Shown: in pieces, positions 1 through 7,502 of the stretch
Layout of the letters: every line of letters starts with the position of its first letter
Position numbering within the stretch: position 1 is the stretch's first letter
Source: Bacteroidales bacterium UBA1754
Lineage (GTDB): Bacteria > Bacteroidota > Bacteroidia > Bacteroidales > Paludibacteraceae
DNA: 17,190 bases
Direction of reading: 5' to 3'
Assembly (NCBI GenBank): GCA_002315615.1
Contig: DCHK01000031.1
Location: 19,834-37,023, forward strand
Position numbers and translations under genes: made by a program
The notes under the pieces: generated by a model
Seen by the model: only the letters and a program-made list of their open reading frames with translations
Databases searched by the model: none
What the model was told of the DNA's origin: nothing

Positions 1-6
1 AATCAC

Positions 7-47
7 TGACCGAAGGGAAGTAATTATGACCGAAAGGGAGATAAATT
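7..47. repeat. Two copies of a 19-21 bp GACC(G)AAGGG intergenic motif
   Basis: Two near-identical units lie head to tail at 7-25 and 27-47, each reading roughly TGACCGAARGGGARATAAT. A third related copy is at 2620-2638. Each has a CC-purine-GG core (CCGAAGG, CCGAAAGG, CCAAAGG) that could form a tiny hairpin. The spacer from 1 to 56 contains nothing else recognisable. The repetition is seen directly; its function is unknown. Confidence 0.6.
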
Positions 48-74
48 CCTCATTCCTCACTCCTCATTCCTAAC
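47..74. repeat. Heptamer tandem repeat overlapping the end of prmC
   Basis: Four 7-base units follow each other exactly: TCCTCAT, TCCTCAC, TCCTCAT, TCCTAAC. The array begins at the edge of the motif at 27-47 and runs through the stop codon of prmC (57-59), so the last codons of prmC are repeat-derived. A comparable array is at 2644-2678. Confidence 0.7.
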
Positions 75-908
75 TTTTATCATTCTATCGTTACCATAAA
101 AATCTTTGCGTAATTCAATTTTAGTGAAACCTTTTTGTCGCAACATTTCGCACATTTCATCGGGGAATTTTTGGTTTATTTCAAAAAATAAATTGCCATT
201 TTTTCGCAAGTGAGTTTTTGCAAAATCTGCTATCGTTTCGTAAAAAAGCAACGGATTCTTGTCTGGTACAAAAAGTGCCGTAGATGGTTCAAAGTCGAGC
301 ACATTGCGTTGCATATTTTTTTTCTCGCACTCGCAAATGTAAGGTGGATTACTCACAATTATGTCGAATTCATCGATGATTTTTGCACTTTCTGTCAGAA
401 TATCAACTTTACGGAAATCAACATCAACGCCATTTTTCTTGGCATTTTCTTTGGCAGTTTTAAGTGCTTCGTCAGAAATATCTACAGCGACAATTTTCGC
501 CGATGAAATGGCGCATTTTAGCGAAATGGCTATACAACCGCTACCCGTTCCAATATCAAGAATTTTAGGATGGTCGTTTACACTCTTTACTACCCAATCA
601 ACCAATTCGGCAGTTTCGGGTCTTGGAATAAGGGTGCTTGAATTTACGCCGAAAGTGTGTCCGCAAAAAACTGCATAACCCAACACATACTGAAGTGGTT
701 CGCCATTTTTTAATCTTGCAACAAATGATTCAATTTTTTTTACTTGATTTTCGGATAATTTTATATCTTTGCTAATTAGCAATTTTGAGAGCGGCATTTC
801 GGTTACACATTCTGCCAAGGCATAAGAAATTTCTCTTATTTCCGATGGCGAAAATAATTTTCCGAGACTATCGCGGACAAAATCAAGACATTGTTGAACG
901 GTTTTCAT
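57..908 (-). CDS. prmC: Peptide chain release factor N5-glutamine methyltransferase
   Basis: PrmC (HemK) transfers a methyl group from S-adenosylmethionine to the glutamine of the GGQ motif in release factors RF1 and RF2, which is needed for efficient termination. The 283-residue protein has the usual layout: a helical N-terminal substrate-binding domain (about 1-85), the IPRPET segment at 94-99, the SAM-binding DIGTGSGCIA motif at 118-127, and the signature NPPY at 187-190 that holds the substrate glutamine. The frame is open upstream to 1052, but that extension runs into ribD on the other strand. The ATG at 908 gives the normal N-terminus (MKTVQQCLDF). Its likely substrate RF1 is encoded in this window at 12058-13167. 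The final residues (VRNEE) are encoded by a heptamer repeat. The gene diverges from ribD with a 22-bp gap. Identification is secure. Confidence 0.95.
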   Translation of the reverse strand: MKTVQQCLDFVRDSLGKLFSPSEIREISYALAECVTEMPLSKLLISKDIKLSENQVKKIESFVARLKNGEPLQYVLGYAVFCGHTFGVNSSTLIPRPETAELVDWVVKSVNDHPKILDIGTGSGCIAISLKCAISSAKIVAVDISDEALKTAKENAKKNGVDVDFRKVDILTESAKIIDEFDIIVSNPPYICECEKKNMQRNVLDFEPSTALFVPDKNPLLFYETIADFAKTHLRKNGNLFFEINQKFPDEMCEMLRQKGFTKIELRKDFYGNDRMIKVRNEE

Positions 909-930
909 TAACCACAAAATTATAAAAAAA

Positions 931-1980
931 ATGACATCTGACGAAGAATTCATGCTTTTGTGCATAGAACTTGCCCGCAAGGGAATGGGTAGTGTTGCCC
1001 CCAATCCGATGGTAGGTGCTGTGGTGGTGTATAATGGCGAAGTCATAGGCAAAGGCTACCACCAGAAATTCGGTGAAGCGCACGCCGAAGTGAATGCTAT
1101 CAATTCTGTCGAGAACAAAGAGTTGTTGCAACACTCAACGCTGTATGTCAATTTGGAGCCTTGCTCACACTACGGCAAAACACCGCCTTGTGCAATGCTC
1201 ATTGTGGAATCGAAAATTCCACGTGTGGTAATCGGCAACAAAGACCCTTTTTCGAAAGTAAATGGTGGCGGAATAGAACTGCTCGAATCGAATGGTGTGA
1301 AAGTGGTTTGTGGAGTTTTAGAAAAAGAATGCGCCGACTTGAACAAACGCTTTTTTACGTTCCACACCAAGCGCCGTCCGTACATTACGCTAAAATGGGC
1401 GCAATCGGCTGACGGATTTGTTGATGGCAAACGCATTTCTGCCGACGACGCACCAATTGTTATTTCAAACGAAGACACAAAAGTTGATTTGCACCGTATG
1501 CGTGCCGAAGAAACTGCCATTTTGGTGGGCACTACTACTGCTATGCTCGACAATCCGCAACTTACCGTTCGCTATTGCGAGGGTCCAAGTCCTGTGCGCA
1601 TACTTATAGACCGAACACTGAAAATTCCTACAACTTACCATTTATTTGATGGCACAGTTCGCACTATAGTTTTCACCGAAGAAGACGCCCAAGATTTTGG
1701 AAATGTTACTTATCGTAAAATCAATTTCAAAGACAATCCTTTTCGCCAAGTGCTTGATGCCCTTTACGAAGAGAATTTAATTTCGTTGATAGTAGAAGGT
1801 GGAACTGCCACACACAACAGTTTCTTACGTCAAAATTTATGGGACGAAATTCGCGTGGAAACGAACGAAAGTTTGCAGATAGACGAAGGAATTTTGGCAC
1901 CACACGTGCCACCTTCTACAATGGTATCGGAGAAATTTTTTGGTAACAATGTCATCAGACGATACCTGAACCAAAAATGA
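931..1980 (+). CDS. ribD: Bifunctional riboflavin deaminase/reductase RibD
   Basis: RibD carries out two successive steps of riboflavin synthesis in the cytoplasm. It deaminates 2,5-diamino-6-ribosylamino-4(3H)-pyrimidinone 5'-phosphate, then reduces the ribosyl side chain with NADPH. The 349-residue length is normal. The N-terminal deaminase domain (about 1-145) has the zinc site: HAE at 51-53 (His51 ligand, Glu53 proton shuttle) and PCSHYGKTPPC at 77-87, giving Cys78 and Cys87. The C-terminal reductase domain starts near 148 (RPYITLKWAQSADG) and has the NADPH-binding VEGG segment near 288-291. The start is the first ATG after an A-rich leader without a Shine-Dalgarno sequence. The stop overlaps the next start by four bases (ATGA), implying translational coupling to the membrane-protein gene. 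No FMN riboswitch can fit in the 22-bp upstream gap. Confidence 0.95.
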   Translation: MTSDEEFMLLCIELARKGMGSVAPNPMVGAVVVYNGEVIGKGYHQKFGEAHAEVNAINSVENKELLQHSTLYVNLEPCSHYGKTPPCAMLIVESKIPRVVIGNKDPFSKVNGGGIELLESNGVKVVCGVLEKECADLNKRFFTFHTKRRPYITLKWAQSADGFVDGKRISADDAPIVISNEDTKVDLHRMRAEETAILVGTTTAMLDNPQLTVRYCEGPSPVRILIDRTLKIPTTYHLFDGTVRTIVFTEEDAQDFGNVTYRKINFKDNPFRQVLDALYEENLISLIVEGGTATHNSFLRQNLWDEIRVETNESLQIDEGILAPHVPPSTMVSEKFFGNNVIRRYLNQK

Positions 1981-2597
1981 AACGCTTAGCACTGGTTGTT
2001 TTTCTGTCGCTTTGTTGCTTGGCAAAACTTTCGGCACAAGTTGAAATTGCAACGAAAGTCAATGCCCTATATGCTTGCGCAGGAATAATAAACCCGTCGG
2101 CAGAATTTGCAATTTCGCCAAAATCTACCATTCAAACAGAAATTATATATTCTCCGTGGAAATCAATAAATAAGCATCATTTCAATTTTGTTATTTTAAT
2201 GACAGAATATAGGTGGCACTTGAAGAACCATTTCAATGGTGTATATTTCGGTGCAAACGCATCGATGTATGCTTTCGATATTTCAAAACCCCATTTCAGC
2301 GATGGAAGAATAAAACTTTACAATGGTTATGCCAAAGGATGTGGTGGAATGATTGGCGTTTGCGTAGGATACGAAAAAACGTTTGCCGACCGTTGGATTT
2401 TAGATGCTTTTTTAGGATGGTCGAGAATGTGGAGTTATTACAATGGTTATCATTTTGCCGACGAAATGCACCTTGAGGGAGAAATTGAAATGCACCCCGA
2501 GGGACACGAAAACGACAATCCGCCAGACCCTTGGAATGGCTCTGCGGAATGGTATCCAAATAAAATTGGCGTGTCGATAGGATACATATTTAATTAA
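1977..2597 (+). CDS. DUF3575-like small outer-membrane beta-barrel protein
   Basis: This 206-residue exported protein begins with a signal peptide (MKRLALVVFLSLCCLAKLSA) that would be cut before Gln21. The rest alternates aromatic and polar residues as in an eight-stranded-type barrel: NALYACAGIINPSAEF, TEYRWHLKNHFNGVYFGANA, GGMIGVCVGYEK and a final GVSIGYIFN strand. The order of these segments resembles DUF3575 proteins of Bacteroidota; I infer the family from that pattern, not from a search. Function is unknown. A loop at about residues 162-178 is rich in His, Glu and Met and contains an 8-residue duplication (EMHLEGEI then EMHPEGHE). The start overlaps the ribD stop by 4 bp, so it is probably cotranscribed with ribD although no functional link is evident. 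Confidence 0.75.
   Translation: MKRLALVVFLSLCCLAKLSAQVEIATKVNALYACAGIINPSAEFAISPKSTIQTEIIYSPWKSINKHHFNFVILMTEYRWHLKNHFNGVYFGANASMYAFDISKPHFSDGRIKLYNGYAKGCGGMIGVCVGYEKTFADRWILDAFLGWSRMWSYYNGYHFADEMHLEGEIEMHPEGHENDNPPDPWNGSAEWYPNKIGVSIGYIFN
2463..2504 (+). repeat. Short in-gene duplication (24-bp period)
   Basis: GAAATGCACCTTGAGGGA at 2463-2480 recurs at 2487-2504 with only two changes (TT to CC). It encodes the duplicated EMHLEG/EMHPEG segment in a predicted surface loop of the small outer-membrane protein. Confidence 0.6.
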
Positions 2598-2687
2598 AAT
2601 AATTAAAGCAATTTTTAATTGACCAAAGGGAAATAAATCAACGCTCTTAACTCTTAACTATTCACTTTTAACTTTTTAACTACTTCA
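2598..2687 (+). other. 90-bp spacer: weak AT hairpin, GACC motif and heptamers
   Basis: After the stop at 2597 there is an all-A/T inverted repeat (AATTAAA at 2601-2607, TTTAATT at 2614-2620), too weak for a confident terminator. Next comes a copy of the TGACCAAAGGGAAATAAAT motif (2620-2638) and then a heptamer array (2644-2678). The downstream ATG is at 2688. No full TAnnTTTG promoter element was found, so whether the TPR gene has its own promoter is unclear. Confidence 0.5.
2620..2678. repeat. Composite intergenic repeat: GACC motif plus heptamers
   Basis: The motif TGACCAAAGGGAAATAAAT (2620-2638) is followed by five 7-base units: CTCTTAA (2644-2650), CTCTTAA, CTATTCA, CTTTTAA and CTTTTTA (ending 2678). 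The same order on the same strand, motif then pyrimidine-led heptamers ending near TAAC, is seen at 27-74. It ends 9 bp before the start of the TPR gene. Confidence 0.6.
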
Positions 2688-5600
2688 ATGCGAAAGACAT
2701 TTTTTGGAATATTCTTTTTAGTGGTTTGTCAACTCTCGGCACAGCAAACTAATGTTTATACCGATGCACAGCGATATTTTAACGATGGAAAAAACTTGCA
2801 CGCACAGAAAAAGTTTGCAGCATCGTCGGCACAAATAGAAAAATATCTGCAACTGACCGACCACACACTTTCTGAAACTGTGCAAGAGTCGAAATATCTG
2901 CTTGCTGCAAATGCCTACGAACTTCGTAACGACAATGCATATTATATGCTGAAAGACTATTTCAACGAGTATCCGTACACGTCTTTTTACGATCAAACTG
3001 CATTTATGCTTGGAACACTTACTTACGAAGAACGCAACTTTAAAGAAGCAAAAACTTGGTTTGCCAAAGTAGATGAGCAACAATTGAGCGAAACGGAAAT
3101 GTACGATTACGAATTTCGCTATGGATACACTTTGTTGCAACTGAAAGATTACAACAATAGTCGTTATTATTTTCATAAACTCATTGGCAAAAACACGCGC
3201 TACGAGAATGCTGCCAACTATTATTACGCCTATACCGAATACACACAAAAACACTATGAAAAAGCACTCGAAAGTTTCTTGAAAGTGCAAAACGACCCCG
3301 AATATCAAGCGTTTGTTCCGTACTACATTGTGCAAATTTATTACTACCAAAAAAAGTACGACGAACTTATGCCAATAGCCGAAAATTTACTGAAGAAAAA
3401 TCCACAAAACGAGAATAATCTTGAGATTTACAGAATATTGGGCGAATGTTATTATCAGAACAAAAATTATAAGAAAACCATAGAATATCTGTCGAAATAC
3501 CAAGAAAAAGCGCCAAAAGTAGTGAGAAACGAAATGTATTTGTTGGGCATTTCGTACTACAACGAAGGCGATTATGCCAATGCTGCAAAATGTCTTTCGA
3601 AAACCACGACCGAAAAAGATGAAATGGCACAAAACTCCTATTTGCATTTGGGTATGTGCTACCTTAAACTAAATGACAAATCGCAGGCGAGAATGGCATT
3701 TGAACAAGCGTCGCTTATGGATTTTGACGCCGATGTGCAAGAAGAAGCACTTTACAATTACGCATTGGCAACATACGAACTTTCGTTTTCGCCTTTCAAC
3801 GAATCTGTAAAAGCATTTGAATTGTTTCTTGAAAAATATCCAAATTCAAAACGCACCGATGATGTTTACAATTACCTTGTAAATGTATATCTAACAACCA
3901 ACAATTACGATGCAGCATACGAATCGATAGAAAAAATTAAGAAACCTTCGCCAAAAATTTTCGAAGCAAAACAACGCGTGCTTTACAATATGGGCATCAA
4001 CTCTTTTATGGCGAATAATTACAATGAAGCAATATCGCAATTCTCTCACGCAATAGACTTGGCACTTTACAACGAAAAAACTGCAGCGCAATCGCGTTAT
4101 TGGCGCGCCGACTGCTACTACCGTCAAGGGAAGTACAACGAATGTCGCACCGACTACGAAACTTTTTTGCTTTCGCCTTCGGCACTCAACACAAAAGAAT
4201 ATAAACTTGCTTATTACAACATTGGATATTCATATTTCAACGAAAAAAACTATAACAACGCACGTGCATCGTTTTTGAAATACCTAAATGTAGAAAACGA
4301 CAAAAAATGCGCTACGTACATTGATGCCGTCAATCGTGTAGGCGACTGCTACTTTACAAACCGCGAATTTGCTTCGGCACAAAAATACTATACCGAAGCA
4401 GCCAATTCAAAATCAGCAGGAACAGATTATTCCGTTTTTCAACAGGCATTTGTGAAAGGACTTCAAAAAGACTATTACGGAAAAATAAACACTTTGCGTG
4501 GACTCATTGCCGATTTCCCAAAATCGGAATATTGCGACGACGCATTGTACGAAATCGGGCACTCGTATATGATGCTTGACAATTACGAAAAAGCACGCAA
4601 TACTTATTCTCAACTTTTCGATTTGTATCCAACAAGCAGTTTGTCGAAAAAAGCAATGTTGCAAAAAGGAATGCTTTATTACAATCAAAATCAGTACGAA
4701 GAAGCAATAGAGACGTACAAAACTGTAGTTTCGCACTATCCAAACAGCGAAGAAGCAGCAACGGCAATAGAATCTCTTGAAAAATGTTATGTTCAAATAA
4801 ACAAACTTGACGACTATACCGATTATATGAAAAAAATCGGCAGACAAGAAAATGTAACTGCCGAACGCGAAGATTCGCTCTACTACATCGTGGCAGAACG
4901 ACAATATTTCTTGGGCAACTTGTCTGAAGCAGGAAAATCTTTCAACGCCTATTTGCAAAAATTTCCGGATGGTGCATACGCCACAAAAGCGCAATATAAT
5001 TTGGCAGATTGCTATTACGGAACAAATAAAAAAGCCGAAGCAAAACAAACTTACATTGCATTGCTTGAGAAAAATACAACTTACGAAAACATTGCCGTTT
5101 CGCGCATAGCAGAAATAAGTTACGACGAAAAAAACTACGCCGAAGCGTTGGAATATTTCAAAAAACTAAAAAACATATCGGAAGATTACGATAAAATTTT
5201 AGCTGCAAGATTAGGAATTTTACGTTGCTCGGCATTGCTCGATGACAATACGCAAGTAGTTTCCATTGCCGACGAAATGATGACCGACACCCGACTCGAT
5301 ATTGAAATTGTGCGCGAAGTACGTTATCGCCGAGCAAAAGCATATTTGGCACTCGACGAACAAGATTCTGCTGTGCCAGACCTTACAGAACTCTCTTACG
5401 AAACAAGACACGCATACGGTGCTGAAAGCAATTATTTGCTTGCCAATTATTATTTTACAAATAAAAAAGATGAAAAAGCAGAACAAATTATCTTCGATTT
5501 CATCGATAAAAACACACCTTATCCATATTGGTTGGCACGTTGCTTTGTCTTGTTGTCCGACATTTACATTAGTCGCAACGACGATTTTCAGGCAAAACAA

Positions 5601-5759
5601 TATTTGCTCAGTTTGAAAGAGAATTACACACAAGATGATTCTATTCAAGAAATGATAAATACACGTCTTGCCGATATAGAATCGAGAGAGAAAAATTCCA
5701 TTATCATAGACGTAACCAAAGAAAATGAAAATATACAAGAAGATGAAAATATTCAATAA
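2688..5759 (+). CDS. Large secreted TPR-repeat protein
   Basis: This 1023-residue exported protein starts with a type I signal peptide (MRKTFFGIFFLVVCQLSA, then Gln19). There is no lipobox cysteine. Almost all the remainder consists of about 20 tetratricopeptide-like helical pairs with the usual pattern of small and aromatic residues. Clear examples are YRILGECYYQNKNYKKTIEY, YLLGISYYNEGDYANAAKC, YNIGYSYFNEKNYNNARASF, YEIGHSYMMLDNYEKARNTY and YNLADCYYGTNKKAEAKQTY. Such solenoids bind partner proteins, so a periplasmic scaffold role is inferred. No enzyme domain is visible. The C-terminus (residues about 1000-1023) is a charged tail ending in a duplicated ENIQED/ENIQ. The gene overlaps the following beta-barrel gene, which suggests that the two products act together. 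It resembles the TPR subunits of Bacteroidota envelope machines in general form, but I cannot assign it to SprE/PorW or any named system. Confidence 0.85.
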   Translation: MRKTFFGIFFLVVCQLSAQQTNVYTDAQRYFNDGKNLHAQKKFAASSAQIEKYLQLTDHTLSETVQESKYLLAANAYELRNDNAYYMLKDYFNEYPYTSFYDQTAFMLGTLTYEERNFKEAKTWFAKVDEQQLSETEMYDYEFRYGYTLLQLKDYNNSRYYFHKLIGKNTRYENAANYYYAYTEYTQKHYEKALESFLKVQNDPEYQAFVPYYIVQIYYYQKKYDELMPIAENLLKKNPQNENNLEIYRILGECYYQNKNYKKTIEYLSKYQEKAPKVVRNEMYLLGISYYNEGDYANAAKCLSKTTTEKDEMAQNSYLHLGMCYLKLNDKSQARMAFEQASLMDFDADVQEEALYNYALATYELSFSPFNESVKAFELFLEKYPNSKRTDDVYNYLVNVYLTTNNYDAAYESIEKIKKPSPKIFEAKQRVLYNMGINSFMANNYNEAISQFSHAIDLALYNEKTAAQSRYWRADCYYRQGKYNECRTDYETFLLSPSALNTKEYKLAYYNIGYSYFNEKNYNNARASFLKYLNVENDKKCATYIDAVNRVGDCYFTNREFASAQKYYTEAANSKSAGTDYSVFQQAFVKGLQKDYYGKINTLRGLIADFPKSEYCDDALYEIGHSYMMLDNYEKARNTYSQLFDLYPTSSLSKKAMLQKGMLYYNQNQYEEAIETYKTVVSHYPNSEEAATAIESLEKCYVQINKLDDYTDYMKKIGRQENVTAEREDSLYYIVAERQYFLGNLSEAGKSFNAYLQKFPDGAYATKAQYNLADCYYGTNKKAEAKQTYIALLEKNTTYENIAVSRIAEISYDEKNYAEALEYFKKLKNISEDYDKILAARLGILRCSALLDDNTQVVSIADEMMTDTRLDIEIVREVRYRRAKAYLALDEQDSAVPDLTELSYETRHAYGAESNYLLANYYFTNKKDEKAEQIIFDFIDKNTPYPYWLARCFVLLSDIYISRNDDFQAKQYLLSLKENYTQDDSIQEMINTRLADIESREKNSIIIDVTKENENIQEDENIQ

Positions 5760-5760
5760 A
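5725..5760 (+). repeat. 18-bp tandem duplication at the TPR/barrel gene junction
   Basis: ATGAAAATATACAAGAAG (5725-5742) is followed directly by ATGAAAATATTCAATAAA (5743-5760), identical at 15 of 18 positions. In the TPR frame it gives the repeated ENIQ end. In the next frame it gives two in-frame start codons (MKIYKK, MKIFNK). Confidence 0.75.
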
Positions 5761-7500
5761 ATAAACTGCACAATTTGCTGTACATTGTTTTTTGCTTCAC
5801 TTTCGGCTCAAAACGTAGAATTTTCTGCCAACGACACAGTTTTTACGCGAGACATTGACATTATACGCGAATATACACCAACAATAAAAGATGCAGGAAA
5901 AATAAACACTTTGCCAAAAATTGACACCGACGGGCAAATAAAAAAAACCGAAGTAAACTACGCATCGTGGACTTCGCCACTCGAGAGCAGTCAATTCGAC
6001 CTCAGTTTATTGCCTTCTGCCACACTGAAACGCATTCGTCAGCAACGACTTTTGCGCGAAGGTTATGCACGAATCGGTGCAGGAAATTATACTTCGTTTG
6101 TTAGAGATTTGTATACACCAATCATTCGCCGAAACGATATGATTTTCGATGTGCTTCTCAATCATCAATCATCGTTTGGAAAAGTTCGACTCGAAAACGA
6201 CGAGAAAGTTCGTGCCAAAAATATGATAAATTCCTATGCATTTGGTTTTGACAAAAATTTTATTCCGTTAATGCTCACAATCAATGCTTCGTACGCACGA
6301 AACGATTTTAATTATTATGGACTTGATAGTTTGAAGAACGATAGAATATACACCCTTGACGGCAATGAAATTTTAGGACAAGATTTGCGTCCGAGACACA
6401 ACAGAGACGCACATAATTTCTTTACTTTCGATGCGGGAATAATTTCTAACAAACGCATTTCGCCAATTGATTACGCAGTGAATTTAGGTTATGATTTGAC
6501 AAAAACATATACAGGACTTGCCGAAAATATGTTTGACATTGAAGGCAAAATTAACTGCGAACAAAAGAAATACGATGTTGGCGGAATTTTGAAATTTGAA
6601 TCAGTTTTTTATAATTCGCCCGACTCAAACAACTGCTTTTTTCGCAATATAACCGATGAGTTTGACAACTATTCTATACTTCGCATCGCGCCTTACTATA
6701 GAATAAAAGGCGAAACTTGGCACATAAAACTCGGTTTCAAAAGTGCTTTCACGTTCAATAGAAAACCATCGGTAGCCTTTTCGCCCGACATTAACGCAAA
6801 AGTTGCCATCGTGCGAGACGTTTTTTATTTCTATGCTGACGTTACTGGCGATTTGAAAAACAACACGATGAAAAGCATATTCAACGAAAACAAATATTTT
6901 CGTCCAGACAATCACACAGAAAACACTTATTGCCCTATAGATGCAACTGTCGGATTCAAAACTAAAATATACAGCGACTTGATTTTTAACATTTCTGGTG
7001 GATACAAAATGTTGCAAGACGCACATTTTTTTGTGAACAATACAGATACATTAAATCATTATTACGACAATACATTCTCTTATGTAACCGATAATGTGAA
7101 TTTATTTACAGCAGGTGCTGCATTTACGTACAATTGGCAAAAACGTGTGGAGGTTATGCTCGAAGGAAATTACTACCATTGGGTACTTGACAAGCAACCC
7201 GAAGCGTGGAATTGCCCGAAATGGAAAGTTACATTAGATGCAACCTATCGCATTACCGACGATATAAAAGTTACACTCGATGCCTTTATGTACGGAGCAA
7301 GATATGCACGAGGATTTGAAAACAGTGCAGTAAAAATGAAACCTGTTTTCGACATCAATGTTGAAGGCGTGTACGAACTGAATAGTTGGTTGGCATTTTT
7401 TGCAAAATTCAACAATGTGATTGCTCAAAATTATCAAATTTGGTACGGATACAACAGTCAGCGTTTCAACTTTATGGCTGGTATGGTGTTCTCGTTTTAA
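5743..7500 (+). CDS. Outer-membrane beta-barrel protein paired with the TPR protein
   Basis: This 585-residue exported protein has a signal peptide (MKIFNKINCTICCTLFFASLSA, then Gln). The mature N-terminus carries the segment TRDIDIIREYTPTIKDAGKI, resembling a motif I recall from Bacteroidota proteins often labelled TonB-dependent receptor-like. The rest has long amphipathic strands rich in Tyr, Phe and Asn and ends in MAGMVFSF, with the terminal Phe expected of a BAM-inserted barrel. I see neither a TonB plug domain nor a TonB box, and 585 residues is short for a true TonB-dependent transporter. Function is therefore unknown. An alternative ATG at 5725 adds six residues; 5743 was chosen because it gives a compact signal peptide. 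The start lies inside the TPR gene (17-bp overlap), so translation is probably coupled. The stop lies two bases from the converging ClC gene. Confidence 0.75.
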   Translation: MKIFNKINCTICCTLFFASLSAQNVEFSANDTVFTRDIDIIREYTPTIKDAGKINTLPKIDTDGQIKKTEVNYASWTSPLESSQFDLSLLPSATLKRIRQQRLLREGYARIGAGNYTSFVRDLYTPIIRRNDMIFDVLLNHQSSFGKVRLENDEKVRAKNMINSYAFGFDKNFIPLMLTINASYARNDFNYYGLDSLKNDRIYTLDGNEILGQDLRPRHNRDAHNFFTFDAGIISNKRISPIDYAVNLGYDLTKTYTGLAENMFDIEGKINCEQKKYDVGGILKFESVFYNSPDSNNCFFRNITDEFDNYSILRIAPYYRIKGETWHIKLGFKSAFTFNRKPSVAFSPDINAKVAIVRDVFYFYADVTGDLKNNTMKSIFNENKYFRPDNHTENTYCPIDATVGFKTKIYSDLIFNISGGYKMLQDAHFFVNNTDTLNHYYDNTFSYVTDNVNLFTAGAAFTYNWQKRVEVMLEGNYYHWVLDKQPEAWNCPKWKVTLDATYRITDDIKVTLDAFMYGARYARGFENSAVKMKPVFDINVEGVYELNSWLAFFAKFNNVIAQNYQIWYGYNSQRFNFMAGMVFSF

Positions 7501-7502
7501 CT

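Noticed and set aside
909..1052. N-terminal extension of prmC by 48 residues
   Set aside because: It would lie antisense within the zinc-site end of ribD and adds a non-family N-terminus; the ATG at 908 gives the normal PrmC start.
2601..2620. AT-only inverted repeat as a terminator
   Set aside because: Seven A/T pairs with no GC and no clear T-run directly after it; too weak to call.
2718..3350. 210-residue minus-strand ORF inside the TPR gene
   Set aside because: Same shadow composition, no start context and wholly within a well-supported gene.
4413..5048. 211-residue minus-strand ORF inside the TPR gene
   Set aside because: Very rich in Cys, Phe and Ile, with no recognisable domain; it is the antisense shadow of Lys/Glu/Asn-rich TPR codons.
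2688..5759. Assignment of the TPR protein to SprE/PorW of the type IX secretion system
   Set aside because: No lipobox, no other T9SS genes and no recognised SprE-specific sequence; a TPR solenoid alone is not enough.
5220..5771. 183-residue minus-strand ORF spanning the TPR/barrel junction
   Set aside because: Hydrophobic low-complexity antisense translation that overlaps two supported genes.
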